A stretch of DNA of 64,000 bases, from NCBI RefSeq assembly GCF_036182465.1, contig NZ_CP108081.1:6510001-6574000 (forward strand), written 5' to 3'. Within the stretch, counting starts at the first letter, position 1; every line of letters starts with the position of its first letter. Position numbers and translations under genes: made by a program. Under the pieces are notes generated by a model. That model was not told where the DNA came from and did not search any database. It saw only the letters and a list, made by a program, of their open reading frames with translations. Positions 48,812 through 57,856 of this stretch are shown one piece after another. The DNA is from Streptomyces sp. NBC_00258. Its GTDB lineage: Bacteria; Actinomycetota; Actinomycetes; Streptomycetales; Streptomycetaceae.

Positions 48812-50335
48812 CTAGGCCGCCGCGGCCGACGGTCGCTGCGGCGTACGGCGGGCCTCACCGGTGGAGCGGCCCTTGCCGCCCGTGCGGCCGCGGCGGCCCC
48901 GGGACGAGGTGGAGGCGCCGCGCCGCGGGCGGTCCACGACCGGAGCGGTGATGACGACCGGCACACCCGAGGGGGCCTGGGCACCCGTGATGCGGTTCAA
49001 CTCGGCTTCGCCCGAGCGCACTTGAGTGGTCTGCGGGGTGATGCCGGCGGCGGCCATCAGCCGGCTCATCTCGCGGCGCTGGTTGGGGGTCACCAGCGTG
49101 ACGACGCTGCCGGACTCGCCCGCGCGGGCCGTACGGCCTCCGCGGTGCAGGTAGTCCTTGTGGTCGCTGGGCGGGTCGACGTTCACGACGAGGTCGAGGT
49201 TGTCGACGTGGATGCCGCGGGCGGCGACGTTGGTCGCCACCAGCACCGTGACGTGCCCGGTCTTGAACTGGGTCAGGGTCCGCGTGCGCTGCGGCTGGGA
49301 CTTGCCGCCGTGCAGGGCCGCGGCCCGGACGCCGCTGTTCAGCAGGTGCTCGGTCAGCCGGTCCACCGCGTGCTTGGTGTCCAGGAACATGAGCACCCGG
49401 CCTTCGCGCGCCGCGATCTCGGTGGTCGTCCGGTGCTTGTCCGCGCCGTGCACGTGGAGGACGTGGTGCTCCATCGTGGTGACCGCGCCCTGGGACGGGT
49501 CGACGGAGTGGACCACCGGGTCGGAGAGGTAGCGGCGGACCAGCAGGTCGACGTTGCGGTCGAGCGTGGCCGAGAACAGCATCCGCTGGCCCTCGGGCCG
49601 CACCTGGTTGAGCAGTTCGGTGACCTGGGGCATGAAGCCCATGTCGGCCATCTGGTCGGCCTCGTCGAGGACGGTGATGGCGACCTGGCCGAGGCGGCAG
49701 TCCCCGCGCTCGATGAGGTCCTTGAGCCGGCCCGGCGTCGCGACGACGACCTCGGCACCGGCACGCAGCGCACCGGCCTGCCGGCCGATCGGCATCCCGC
49801 CGACCACGGTGGCCAGACGCAGCGACACGGAGCGGGCGTACGGGGTGAGCGCGTCGGTGACCTGCTGGGCCAGTTCGCGGGTGGGTACGAGGACGAGCGC
49901 GAGCGGCTGCCTCGGCTCGGCGCGCAGCCCCGCCGTACGGGCGAGGAGCGCGAGACCGAAGGCGAGGGTCTTGCCCGATCCGGTGCGGCCACGGCCGAGT
50001 ACGTCACGACCCGCGAGGGAGTTCGGCAGGGTCGCCGCCTGGATCGGGAACGGCACGGTCACGCCTTCCCGGCCGAGCGCGGCCAGCAGCTGCGCCGGCA
50101 TGTCGAGATCGGCGAACGCCTCGACGGCGGGCAGCGCGGGGGTGGTCGTCACCGGCAGCGCGAACTCGCCCTGCGGCGCGGACCGTTGACGGCTGTAGCC
50201 CTCGGAGCGGCGCGGGGCACTGGAGTAGCCGCCCCGTCCGGAGCCCGAACCTCCCGTGCGGCCTGAACCACCCGTGCGGGAGGAGCCTCCCGAACGGGTG
50301 CGGGAGAAGCGGTCGTTCGTGCGTGTGCGGTTCAT
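48812..50335 (-). CDS. DEAD/DEAH-box ATP-dependent RNA helicase
   Basis: This encodes 507 residues from ATG 50335, with AAGGAAGG 6 bp upstream. An Arg/Gly/Ser-rich head (SGGSSRTGGSGRTGGSGSGRGG) precedes the helicase core. Motifs are the Q-motif PFPIQAATL, Walker A GRTGSGKT, PTRELAQQ, TPGRL, DEAD as VLDEADQM, SAT (LFSATLDR), ATNVAARG and HRGGRTARAGESG. All are intact. The C-terminal tail is basic. It likely unwinds structured mRNA or rRNA, especially in the cold, given the cspA-like gene upstream. The mRNA leader contains a hairpin covering the ribosome binding site (50344-50370). Confidence 0.92.
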   Translation of the reverse strand: MNRTRTNDRFSRTRSGGSSRTGGSGRTGGSGSGRGGYSSAPRRSEGYSRQRSAPQGEFALPVTTTPALPAVEAFADLDMPAQLLAALGREGVTVPFPIQAATLPNSLAGRDVLGRGRTGSGKTLAFGLALLARTAGLRAEPRQPLALVLVPTRELAQQVTDALTPYARSVSLRLATVVGGMPIGRQAGALRAGAEVVVATPGRLKDLIERGDCRLGQVAITVLDEADQMADMGFMPQVTELLNQVRPEGQRMLFSATLDRNVDLLVRRYLSDPVVHSVDPSQGAVTTMEHHVLHVHGADKHRTTTEIAAREGRVLMFLDTKHAVDRLTEHLLNSGVRAAALHGGKSQPQRTRTLTQFKTGHVTVLVATNVAARGIHVDNLDLVVNVDPPSDHKDYLHRGGRTARAGESGSVVTLVTPNQRREMSRLMAAAGITPQTTQVRSGEAELNRITGAQAPSGVPVVITAPVVDRPRRGASTSSRGRRGRTGGKGRSTGEARRTPQRPSAAAA

Positions 50336-50375
50336 GCGGAACCTTCCTTGATGAGGCACGTATCAAGGAATTCCC
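50336..50375 (-). promoter_or_regulatory. Hairpin over the helicase ribosome binding site
   Basis: In the helicase mRNA, UUCCUUGAU (plus-strand 50362-50370) pairs perfectly with AUCAAGGAA (50344-50352) around a 9-nt loop. The stem continues past a GG bulge through GGAA/UUCC. The 3' arm contains most of the AAGGAAGG ribosome binding site for ATG 50335. When folded, translation would be blocked, which suggests temperature- or helicase-dependent control. The rest of the 50376-50600 leader shows no gene. Confidence 0.5.
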
Positions 50376-50600
50376 GCAGCAAATGAGCAGCGCAGAGAAT
50401 TGCAAGAACGAGCCGAAGAGAATGGGGGGCCGAATCGGATCGGCGGGGAATGCTCGCGGGATACGTCGCTGAAGTTCGAGGCGATATTCCGGCGGTGGGG
50501 CCGGGTATTCCGTGTGGGAGGGTCCGGCAGTATGTCAACCGGAGCGTCGGTCCGAGCATTCCCGAGGAGCGGGATGGAGCGGGTTTTCTGGAAAGCAGCG

Positions 50601-50636
50601 AGCTGGGGCCCGCACCCCAAGGTGCGGGCCCCAGCT
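50601..50636 (-). terminator. Hairpin terminator of the cold-shock gene
   Basis: A perfect 16-bp stem pairs AGCTGGGGCCCGCACC with its complement around CCAA (50601-50636). It lies 19 bp downstream of the cold-shock stop on the minus strand. Confidence 0.8.
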
Positions 50637-50654
50637 GCGAAGTACGCGTCAGCG

Positions 50655-50858
50655 TCAGGCCGGAACGATGTTCTCGGCCGTCGGGCCCTTCTGGCCCTGG
50701 GCGATGTCGAAGGTGACCTTCTGGCCCTCCTGCAGCTCGCGGAAGCCCTGGGCGGCGATGTTCGAGTAGTGGGCGAAGACGTCGGCGCCGCCGCCGTCCT
50801 GCTCGATGAAGCCGAAGCCCTTTTCCGCGTTGAACCACTTCACGGTGCCTGCAGCCAT
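50655..50858 (-). CDS. Cold-shock protein (CspA family)
   Basis: This encodes 67 residues from ATG 50858, with AAGGAGA 8 bp upstream. It is the canonical single cold-shock domain, with RNP1 KGFGFIEQDGG and RNP2 VFAHYS, then GFRELQEGQKVTFDIAQGQKGPTAENIVPA. It binds single-stranded RNA/DNA and melts mRNA structure. It lies directly upstream of the DEAD-box helicase, with its own terminator between them. Confidence 0.95.
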   Translation of the reverse strand: MAAGTVKWFNAEKGFGFIEQDGGGADVFAHYSNIAAQGFRELQEGQKVTFDIAQGQKGPTAENIVPA

Positions 50859-51163
50859 GTCAAATCTCCTTCGGGGGTGCGTCGGAATCCACAACCTGTG
50901 AAATCCGAGTCGCCGTGATGATCGCCCCGTCTTAAAGATTTCGGGAACCACAACTGCAACTGAGATCGAGAGTAGCACGCTGCGGTCGGGCGTGTGCGGA
51001 GGATAATTCTGCTCTGCCTGTCGAGGAAGGAATGTTCATCGCGCGTCGTGTTCATTTCTTACTTCGCGGGCACAGATATTGACGCGCCAGGGGCGCCGGG
51101 CCGGGAAGGGCCCGACGCCCCTGGCGTCGATCGGTGTCGGTCAGCGTAGGTCCAACGGGCGGA
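50859..51163. other. Leader/promoter region of the cold-shock gene plus peptidase terminator
   Basis: This is 305 bp without a gene. The part up to about 51060 is AT-richer and should hold the cold-shock promoter and its 5' leader. A 17-bp stem at 51085-51126 is the peptidase terminator. Confidence 0.45.
51085..51126 (-). terminator. Hairpin terminator of the S33 peptidase gene
   Basis: CGCCAGGGGCGCCGGGCC at 51085-51102 pairs with GGGCCCGACGCCCCTGGCG at 51108-51126, with one G-T type mismatch and a 5-nt loop. It lies 38 bp past the peptidase stop. Confidence 0.75.
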
Positions 51164-52882
51164 TCAGCGCAGCGAGCCGAGCCGGTCGAGGCGCTCGTTG
51201 ACGCCGTTGCGGAGCTCGCCGAGCGTCGTGCCGGGCGGGGCCACCTTGGGCGTGACCGACGGCGGCTGGGTCTCGTCCGCGCAGGTCGTGCCCTTGGCCG
51301 GGACCTTCAGGTCCACCAGGTAACCGGTGACCGCGTCCGTGGCGCAGGCGCTCCGGCCGAAGGCGGTGTGTCCCTCCGCCTTGAACGTGAGCAGCGAGGC
51401 GTTGTCGAGCTGCCGGGACAGCGCCACCGCGTCCTGGTAGGGGGTGTCCGGGTCGCCGGTGGTGCCGAGGACGAGGATCGGCTTGGAGCCCTTGGCGCGG
51501 TAGGAGCCGTCGTAGCGGCTGACGCGCTCGCCGGGCCACTGGGTGCAGGCCGTGGCGTGCTGGTGGTCGTAGGTCGGCGGGCCGTAGGCCATGGCCGGGC
51601 CGAGCAGCGGTGCCGCCTTGGCGTAGGCCGTGACGTTCCGCTTCAGCAGGGCCTGATCGCGCGGGTAGTCCTTGTCGACGCACTCGACGACCACGTTCGG
51701 AACGAGGAAGTCGAAGCTGCCCGGGGACGGCGGTCGCAGCAGGAACGAGGTGTTGTCGCGCTGCTGGGCCTTGCGCAGGGCCTCGCCGAACGCGGGCCAG
51801 ATGACCTTGCCCTCGTTGATGTTGAACATCAGCCGGTAGACCAGGGTGTAACCGTTGGCCTGTCCGCCGTTGGCGGTCGGCACCGGGTTGGCGTCCAGGT
51901 CGCGCTTGAGCTTCTCGAACGCCGCCCGGGGGTCGCCGTCACCGAACCCGCAGGTGGCCTGGTCGGCCTTGCACCAGTCGAGGAAGCGGCTCATCGCGCC
52001 GTCCAGGGCCAGGTACTGGGGCTTGTCGTAGGAGTACGGCTGGTTGGCGTAGTGCACCGGGTCGTACGCCCCGTCGAGCGCCAGGGCGCGCACCCGCTTC
52101 GGGAACAGGGCGGCGTAGACCGTACCGATGTACGAGCCGAACGACCGGCCGTAGTAGGTGAGTTGGTCCTCGCCCAGGGCCTGGCGCAGCAGGTCGATGT
52201 CACGGGCGACGTACTCGGTGCCGACGAACGGCAGCAGGTCGGCCGACTTGTCCGTGCAGGCCTGGTTGAACTCGGCGGCCTCGCGCAGGGCCGGGCCGAA
52301 GGCGTCGGGGCCCGGGGCGCCCTTCGCGTCGGTGACGGCCTTCGTGTACCGCTGGTCGTCCCAGCATTCGAGCGCCGAGCTGCGCGCGACGCCTCGTACG
52401 TCGTATCCGAAGACGTCGAACGAGTCGCGCATGGCGGCCGGCAGGTCGTCGTAGTTGCCGCGGACGAAGTCCACGCCGGAGTTGCCCGGTCCGCCGGGCT
52501 GCATGAAGAGCGTGCCCTTGCGCTTCGTCTGGTCGGCGGCCTTCTTGCGGATCACCGCCAGGGTGATCTTGCGGCCCTCCGGCGCCCGGTAGTCCAGCGG
52601 TACATCGGCGTTCGCGCATTCGAAGCCGCCCTGGCAGTCGGCCCAGGAAAGGGTCGGCACCGGCGGGGCCGGCAGCGAGCCCTTCGAGGCGGCCGCTGTC
52701 GTCGGGTCCGGCTGGGCGGCCGTCGCCTGGGCCCCCGACCCGGCGACGACGAGTGCGGTCACCGCGGCCGCGGCGATCCTCAGGCGCGTGAGCCCCTTGC
52801 GCGCCCCTGCGCCGGACTCGCGTCTCGGCCGACGCGTCGAGCGGCCGTCCCGGCCGGGCAAGACATGATCGTGCGTTGTCAC
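51164..52882 (-). CDS. Secreted alpha/beta-hydrolase, S33 tripeptidyl aminopeptidase-like
   Basis: This encodes 572 residues from GTG 52882, with GAGGGG about 8 bp upstream; the frame is open 16 codons further. The arginine-rich head and helix (RRESGAGARKGLTRLRIAAAAVTALVVAGSGAQATAAQ) are a signal peptide. Catalytic features are the oxyanion block LFMQPGGPGNSG, nucleophile elbow YYGRSFGSYIG, the aspartate in TTGDPDTPY and the histidine in AEGHTAFG. A TAP-like C-terminal domain follows. It resembles the SlpD/SlpE and Tap mycelial proteases that trim tripeptides from secreted proteins. Confidence 0.9.
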   Translation of the reverse strand: MTTHDHVLPGRDGRSTRRPRRESGAGARKGLTRLRIAAAAVTALVVAGSGAQATAAQPDPTTAAASKGSLPAPPVPTLSWADCQGGFECANADVPLDYRAPEGRKITLAVIRKKAADQTKRKGTLFMQPGGPGNSGVDFVRGNYDDLPAAMRDSFDVFGYDVRGVARSSALECWDDQRYTKAVTDAKGAPGPDAFGPALREAAEFNQACTDKSADLLPFVGTEYVARDIDLLRQALGEDQLTYYGRSFGSYIGTVYAALFPKRVRALALDGAYDPVHYANQPYSYDKPQYLALDGAMSRFLDWCKADQATCGFGDGDPRAAFEKLKRDLDANPVPTANGGQANGYTLVYRLMFNINEGKVIWPAFGEALRKAQQRDNTSFLLRPPSPGSFDFLVPNVVVECVDKDYPRDQALLKRNVTAYAKAAPLLGPAMAYGPPTYDHQHATACTQWPGERVSRYDGSYRAKGSKPILVLGTTGDPDTPYQDAVALSRQLDNASLLTFKAEGHTAFGRSACATDAVTGYLVDLKVPAKGTTCADETQPPSVTPKVAPPGTTLGELRNGVNERLDRLGSLR

Positions 52883-53118
52883 TACGTGTTTCCCCTCGGA
52901 CTGGTGTGACACCAAGAACCCAGTGGTCAATGTGAGTTCGGAGAATTTCTAGCTCAACCGGGCGGGGAATGGCCAGAAAAGCGGATCATGTCGCCGCCGT
53001 TCAGCCGGATCTCCACAACCGGGGGTGGCTGCCCCGGTACGGGACGGCACCCGGGACCGGACCGGACAGGCGCCGGACACGGCAGCCGGACCGGCTCCGG
53101 ATACGGCAGGCTGAGGGG

Positions 53119-53730
53119 GTGAGCAGCTCCCTCTTCATCAAGATCTGTGGCCTGAAGACCGAACGGGACGTCGACACGGCCGTCGAGGCGGGCGCCGACG
53201 CCATCGGCTTCGTCTTCTCGGCCAGCCCGCGCCGCATCGACGCGGCCACGGCGGCGCGGCTGTGCGCCCGCGTGCCGGAGAACGTCCTGACGGTCGGTGT
53301 CTTCCGCGACGAGCCCCTGCGTGACGTACGGTCCCTGGCCACCGACTCGGGGATCCGGGCCGTCCAGCTGCACGGGCCCGAGGACCGCGGTTACTACGAC
53401 GACCTCGCGACGGGCGGCTGGACGCTGATCCGCGCCGCCGCGTTCGGCGAACCCGCGCCGCGCCACGGGGACATGGGCGAGGACGTCCTCCTCCTCGACG
53501 CCCCCGTGCCGGGCTCCGGCGTCGCCTGGGACTGGTCGAGGAAGCCCCTGGCCGGGCCGGGCGAGAAGTGGCTCCTCGCCGGCGGTCTCACCCCGGACAA
53601 CGTGCGCGCGGCCGTCGACGCCACCTCGCCCTGGGGCGTCGACGTGTCAAGCGGCGTGGAACGGAGCCGGGGCGTCAAGGACCCCGCCCTGATCACCGCG
53701 TTCGTCGGGGCCGCCCGAAACCGGCCCTGA
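53119..53730 (+). CDS. trpF: Phosphoribosylanthranilate isomerase
   Basis: This encodes 203 residues from GTG 53119. The TrpF hallmark FIKICGLKTERDVDTAVEAGADAIGFVFSASPRRI gives the catalytic cysteine in KICG. Further motifs are VGVFRD, VQLHGPED, LLDAPVPGSGVAWDW and LAGGLTPDNVRAAV. It isomerises phosphoribosylanthranilate to the rubinulose form in tryptophan synthesis. Many Streptomyces lack trpF and use bifunctional PriA, so an extra stand-alone copy is notable. No other trp gene is adjacent. The start sits very close to the GAGGGG site. Confidence 0.9.
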   Translation: MSSSLFIKICGLKTERDVDTAVEAGADAIGFVFSASPRRIDAATAARLCARVPENVLTVGVFRDEPLRDVRSLATDSGIRAVQLHGPEDRGYYDDLATGGWTLIRAAAFGEPAPRHGDMGEDVLLLDAPVPGSGVAWDWSRKPLAGPGEKWLLAGGLTPDNVRAAVDATSPWGVDVSSGVERSRGVKDPALITAFVGAARNRP

Positions 53731-53774
53731 CCCGCGCCGCCCGTAAGTGGCAGCGCCCCGTGTCGCCGCCCGTG

Positions 53775-54104
53775 TCAGTCCTGCTTGGGGGCGGCCTGCT
53801 GGACCACCTCGAAGGTCCACAGTGTCGAGTCCGTCGCGGCGGGCTTCGGCCGCTCGCCGCCGCCGGCGGCCCCGTCGCGGTGTGCGGCCTGACCGCGCCC
53901 GGACATCCAGTTCTGGAAGTCCTCCTCGGCGCGCCAGCGCGTGTAGACGAGGTAGGTGTCGGTGCCCTCCAGCGGACGCAGCAGCTCGAACCACTCGAAC
54001 CCGTCCGAGCTGTCCACCGTCCCGGCCCGAGCCGCGAAGCGCTTCTCCAGCGTCTCGCGCTGCTCTTCGGGAACCGTGAGTACGTTGATCTTGACGATGC
54101 TCAT
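53775..54104 (-). CDS. Antibiotic biosynthesis monooxygenase (ABM) domain protein
   Basis: This encodes 109 residues from ATG 54104. It is a dimeric alpha-beta barrel monooxygenase/heme-degrading type: MSIVKINVLTVPEEQRETLEKRFAARAG, GFEWFELLRPLEGTDTYLVYTRWRAEEDFQNWM. The AAHR-D-A-GGGERPKPAA loop and WTFEVVQQ finish the fold. Substrate and role are unknown; some members are MhuD/IsdG-like heme oxygenases. It is convergent with trpF 44 bp away. Confidence 0.82.
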   Translation of the reverse strand: MSIVKINVLTVPEEQRETLEKRFAARAGTVDSSDGFEWFELLRPLEGTDTYLVYTRWRAEEDFQNWMSGRGQAAHRDGAAGGGERPKPAATDSTLWTFEVVQQAAPKQD

Positions 54105-54192
54105 GCCCCCATTGTCCAGCAGTCACCACGACGGCCGATGGCGGGCCGCGCCCGACCCCGGCGACCGGCACCGACGACCGTTCCGCACCTCC

Positions 54193-54229
54193 CTGACGCA
54201 TCGTCAGAAATAAATCGGATGTCTTGACA
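54193..54229 (+). promoter_or_regulatory. Palindrome and -35-like box upstream of the S8 peptidase
   Basis: CTGACG-CAT-CGTCAG at 54193-54207 is a perfect dyad. TTGACA at 54224-54229 is a good -35 box, but no convincing -10 lies 16-18 bp further. Together, about 120-150 bp before the start, they look like an operator next to a promoter. Confidence 0.3.
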
Positions 54230-54346
54230 ACCTGATGACAACCCGCTCCGTCTCTATGGCGAGTCGTTGGGCGTACGGGTGAGGCGCCGGGGTTTCCGGC
54301 GTCGCGGGACGACTCCTGTCAGATGGTCCAAGTGTCAGGAGTTCAG

Positions 54347-57300
54347 GTGGAGTTACGTGCGAGACCCTTACGTTCCGCCGTGGCGGCAGGGGCGGTTTCC
54401 ACAGCCCTTCTGCTGGCCGGTGTCCCGGGCGGGACGGCCCAGGCCGCACCCGCGGGGGAGCCGGCCGACGGGCGTTCCGGGACGGTGGCCGAGGACGCGA
54501 GCGGCGTCGGCAAGTCCCAGAAGGTGAGGACGGTGACGCTGGTCACCGGCGACCGCGTCCGGCTGGACGGCGCCGGAAAGGTCATCGGGGTGGAGCGGGC
54601 GAAGGGCCGGGAGCGGGTTCCGTTCTCGGTCCGGGTGGTCCACGGACACACCCGGGTGGTGCCGGGCGACGCCCAGTTGCTGCTCGCCCAGGGCAAGCTG
54701 GACGCCCGGCTGTTCGACGTGACCCAGTTGCTGGCGGACGGCTACGACGACGCAGGCCGGTCCGACCTGCCGCTGATCGTCACGTTCCGGGGCAAGAAGG
54801 CGCCCTCGATGAGCCCGTTCACCGGGGCCGGGGCGCGGATGGGCCGGGCGCTTCCGGTCGTCAACGGCAAGGCGATGCGCTCCGTGAAGCAGCGCGGCGC
54901 CGAGTTCTGGGACGCCGTGACCAACACCGGCGCCGCAGGCAGGGGCGACGGAACGACGGAGTTCACCGACTCGACCGCCGTCGAGAAGGTGTGGCTGGAC
55001 GGCAGGCGCAGGGCCAGCCTCGACAAGAGCGTCCCGCAGATCGGCGCGCCGACCGCCTGGGCCGCCGGGTTCGACGGCACCGGCACCAAGGTCGCCGTCC
55101 TGGACACCGGGATCGACACAGCCCACGCCGACCTGGCGAGCCAGGTGATCGAGGAGCGGGACTTCTCCGGATCCTCCGGCACGGGTGACAAGTTCGGCCA
55201 CGGCACCCACGTGGCGTCGATCACCGCCGGTACGGGAGCCAGGTCGGGCGGCAAGTACAAGGGCGTCGCCCCGGGTGCGAAGCTCCTGAACGGCAAGGTC
55301 CTGGACGACAACGGCTTCGGCTCGGACTCCGGGATCATCGCGGGCATGGAGTGGGCGGTGGCGCAGGGCGCCGATGTCGTCAACCTCAGCCTCGGCGGCA
55401 CGGACATGCCCGGCGTCGACCCGATGGAGGAGACGGTCAACCGGCTCTCCGCCGAGTCGGACGCGCTCTTCGTCGTCGCGGCGGGCAACGACGGCGAGTT
55501 CGGCGAGGGGACCGTCGGTTCGCCCGGCAGTGCCGACGCCGCGCTCACCGTCGGCGCGGTCGACAAGGCCGACCAGCTCGCCGACTTCTCCAGCCGCGGC
55601 CCGCGCGTCGGCGACGGCGGGGTCAAGCCCGACCTGACCGCGCCCGGCGCCGCCATCACGGCCGCCGCGGCCGCCGGCAGCGTCCTGGAGGGCGCGTACC
55701 CCTCCGACGTACCCGGCTACCTCACCATCGACGGCACCTCCATGGCGGCCCCGCACGTCGCGGGCGCCGCCGCGATCCTCGCCCAGCAGCACCCCGACTG
55801 GACCGGTGAGCGCCTCAAGGCGGTCCTCACGGGCTCCGCGAAGCCGGGCGCGTACAGCTCCTACCAGCAGGGCACCGGCCGCACCGACGTGGTCCGGGCG
55901 ATGGAGCAGGGCGTCGTCACCGAGCAGGGGCCGATCGACTTCGGCAAGCAGCGGTGGCCGCACAACGACGACGAACCGGCGACCAAGAAGCTGACGTACC
56001 GCAACCTCGGTACGGAGCCGGTCACCCTGGACCTGTCCGTCGACGCGTTCTCGGTGGACGGCAAGCCCGCGGCCGAGGGCATGTTCGCCGTGTCGCCGGG
56101 GCAGCTCACCGTCCCGGCGGGCGGCGAGGCGAGCGCCTCCGTCACCGCCGACACCCGCGCGGGCAGCGCCGACGGCTCCTTCGGCGGCTCGGTGCAGGCC
56201 ACCTCGGCCGACGGCAGGACCCAGGTGCGGTCCGCCGTGGGTGTGGAGCGCGAGGTCGAGTCGTACGACCTGACGCTGAAGCACATCGACGAGAACGGTG
56301 GGCCGACAGGCGACGCCGTCACCGACGTCGGGGGCTACGACAACGACTTCTACGCCTCCTACGCCGACGAGGAGGACGGCGAGCTCACGGTCAGGCTGCC
56401 CAAGGGCGACTACACCCTCAGCGGGGTGATCCACCCCTCGTACGAGTCCGCCACGCACGCCGTGCTGGTGCAGCCGAAGCTGAGCCTGGACGGGGACACC
56501 ACCGTCACCGTCGACGCCCGGAAGGCGCGGCCGGTGGACATCACCGTGCCCGATGCCGCGGCCGAGAACACCGAGGCCATGGTCGCCTACAGCTACGACC
56601 GGGGTGAGGGGCAGCGCGAGGGCAGGCTCGAGTACAGCCTGCCCACCTTCGAGGGCACGGGGTTCGGACAGCTCGGGCCCGAGCCGGCCGAGGACAAGGC
56701 GTCCGCCCTGTTCGCCGGGGACTGGACACGGCTGGACGACGAGGGCCGGCCGGTCACCTACCACCTGGGCTGGAACCGCACCGGCGGGCTGAGCGGCTTC
56801 GCCGCCAAGGTCGGGCGGAAGCAGCTCGCCAAGGTCGACCTCCAGGCCGGCGCACTCGTCGACGGCCGGAAGGTCCAGGTCGAGGTGTCTCCCCACACGG
56901 CCGACGGGAACCTGGTCCTGGGTGACCACGACCTGAGGGGAGTCCTGCCGCTGCGCACCACCGACTACATCCTCGACAGCGGCGTCAAGTGGTCCCTGCG
57001 CATGTGGCAGGCCAGCGGCGACGACCGCGAGACGCGCTACGAGCAGTTCCTGATGCGGATGCCGAGGACCTGGCAGGGCGGACGGAACTACACCGAGCAG
57101 TTCAACGTCGGCGTCTTCGGCCCGGTCCTGCCCGGCCCCGAGGACGCCGGACCGGGCAGCGGATACCCCGGTGTCGCGCGGTACGGCAATGTCATCAGGG
57201 CCTACGTGCCGCTGTTCGGCGACGGCGCCGGCCACTGGGGCGTCGCCTACGAGACCTCCTCGGGGAAGAGCACCCTCGAGGCGGACGGCAAGGAGATAGC

Positions 57301-57790
57301 CGACAACTACGAGACGTCGCCGGCCGACGGCCTGACCGAGTACACCGTCCCGGCCAAGGACAGCGCGTACAAGCTGACCCTGGACAACTCCCGTGATGCC
57401 GCGCTGTATCCGGCCAGCACCCGCGTCAGGGCCGAGTGGACCTTCCGCTCCGCCACGACCTCCGAGGACGAGATGACCGCGCTGCCGCTGTCGGTGGTCC
57501 GCTTCTCCCCCGAACTGACGCTGTCCAGCACGGCGAAGGCGGGCAAGCGGTTCGAGGTCCCCTTCACCGTCGAGGGCGCGGCCACCGGCAAGCGTCCGGC
57601 CAAGCTCGCCTTCGAGGTCTCGTACGACGAGGGCGCCACCTGGCACCCCACCAAGGCCGTCGGCGGCACCCACCTCTCCCTGAAGCACCCGGCGAAGGCG
57701 GGCTCCGTCTCCCTGCGCGCCAAGCTGACCGACCGCGCGGGCAACACCCTGGTCCAGACGATCGAACGGGCCTACAACACCACTCGGTGA
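54347..57790 (+). CDS. Large secreted S8 family serine peptidase (subtilase)
   Basis: This encodes 1147 residues from GTG 54347, with AGGAG 5 bp upstream; ATG 54323 is an alternative without a ribosome binding site. A signal peptide (SAVAAGAVSTALLLAGVPGGTAQAAPA) and pro-region precede the catalytic domain. The triad is D253 (VAVLDTGID), H285 (GHGTHVA) and S465 (GTSMAAPHVAG), with oxyanion N381 (AAGNDGE). About 650 residues of beta-sandwich domains follow. Codons 3 and 8 are TTA in every possible start, so translation should depend on the bldA leucyl-tRNA and be late or developmental. A strong terminator follows. Confidence 0.92.
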   Translation: MELRARPLRSAVAAGAVSTALLLAGVPGGTAQAAPAGEPADGRSGTVAEDASGVGKSQKVRTVTLVTGDRVRLDGAGKVIGVERAKGRERVPFSVRVVHGHTRVVPGDAQLLLAQGKLDARLFDVTQLLADGYDDAGRSDLPLIVTFRGKKAPSMSPFTGAGARMGRALPVVNGKAMRSVKQRGAEFWDAVTNTGAAGRGDGTTEFTDSTAVEKVWLDGRRRASLDKSVPQIGAPTAWAAGFDGTGTKVAVLDTGIDTAHADLASQVIEERDFSGSSGTGDKFGHGTHVASITAGTGARSGGKYKGVAPGAKLLNGKVLDDNGFGSDSGIIAGMEWAVAQGADVVNLSLGGTDMPGVDPMEETVNRLSAESDALFVVAAGNDGEFGEGTVGSPGSADAALTVGAVDKADQLADFSSRGPRVGDGGVKPDLTAPGAAITAAAAAGSVLEGAYPSDVPGYLTIDGTSMAAPHVAGAAAILAQQHPDWTGERLKAVLTGSAKPGAYSSYQQGTGRTDVVRAMEQGVVTEQGPIDFGKQRWPHNDDEPATKKLTYRNLGTEPVTLDLSVDAFSVDGKPAAEGMFAVSPGQLTVPAGGEASASVTADTRAGSADGSFGGSVQATSADGRTQVRSAVGVEREVESYDLTLKHIDENGGPTGDAVTDVGGYDNDFYASYADEEDGELTVRLPKGDYTLSGVIHPSYESATHAVLVQPKLSLDGDTTVTVDARKARPVDITVPDAAAENTEAMVAYSYDRGEGQREGRLEYSLPTFEGTGFGQLGPEPAEDKASALFAGDWTRLDDEGRPVTYHLGWNRTGGLSGFAAKVGRKQLAKVDLQAGALVDGRKVQVEVSPHTADGNLVLGDHDLRGVLPLRTTDYILDSGVKWSLRMWQASGDDRETRYEQFLMRMPRTWQGGRNYTEQFNVGVFGPVLPGPEDAGPGSGYPGVARYGNVIRAYVPLFGDGAGHWGVAYETSSGKSTLEADGKEIADNYETSPADGLTEYTVPAKDSAYKLTLDNSRDAALYPASTRVRAEWTFRSATTSEDEMTALPLSVVRFSPELTLSSTAKAGKRFEVPFTVEGAATGKRPAKLAFEVSYDEGATWHPTKAVGGTHLSLKHPAKAGSVSLRAKLTDRAGNTLVQTIERAYNTTR

Positions 57791-57820
57791 CCCTGTAGCC
57801 CTCTGGACCCTGCATCCGGT

Positions 57821-57856
57821 CTCGCCCGGGGCGGTGACACCACCGCCCCGGGCGAG
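57821..57856 (+). terminator. Hairpin terminator of the S8 peptidase gene
   Basis: A perfect 16-bp stem, CTCGCCCGGGGCGGTG with its complement around ACAC, lies at 57821-57856, 31 bp after the stop. Confidence 0.8.
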
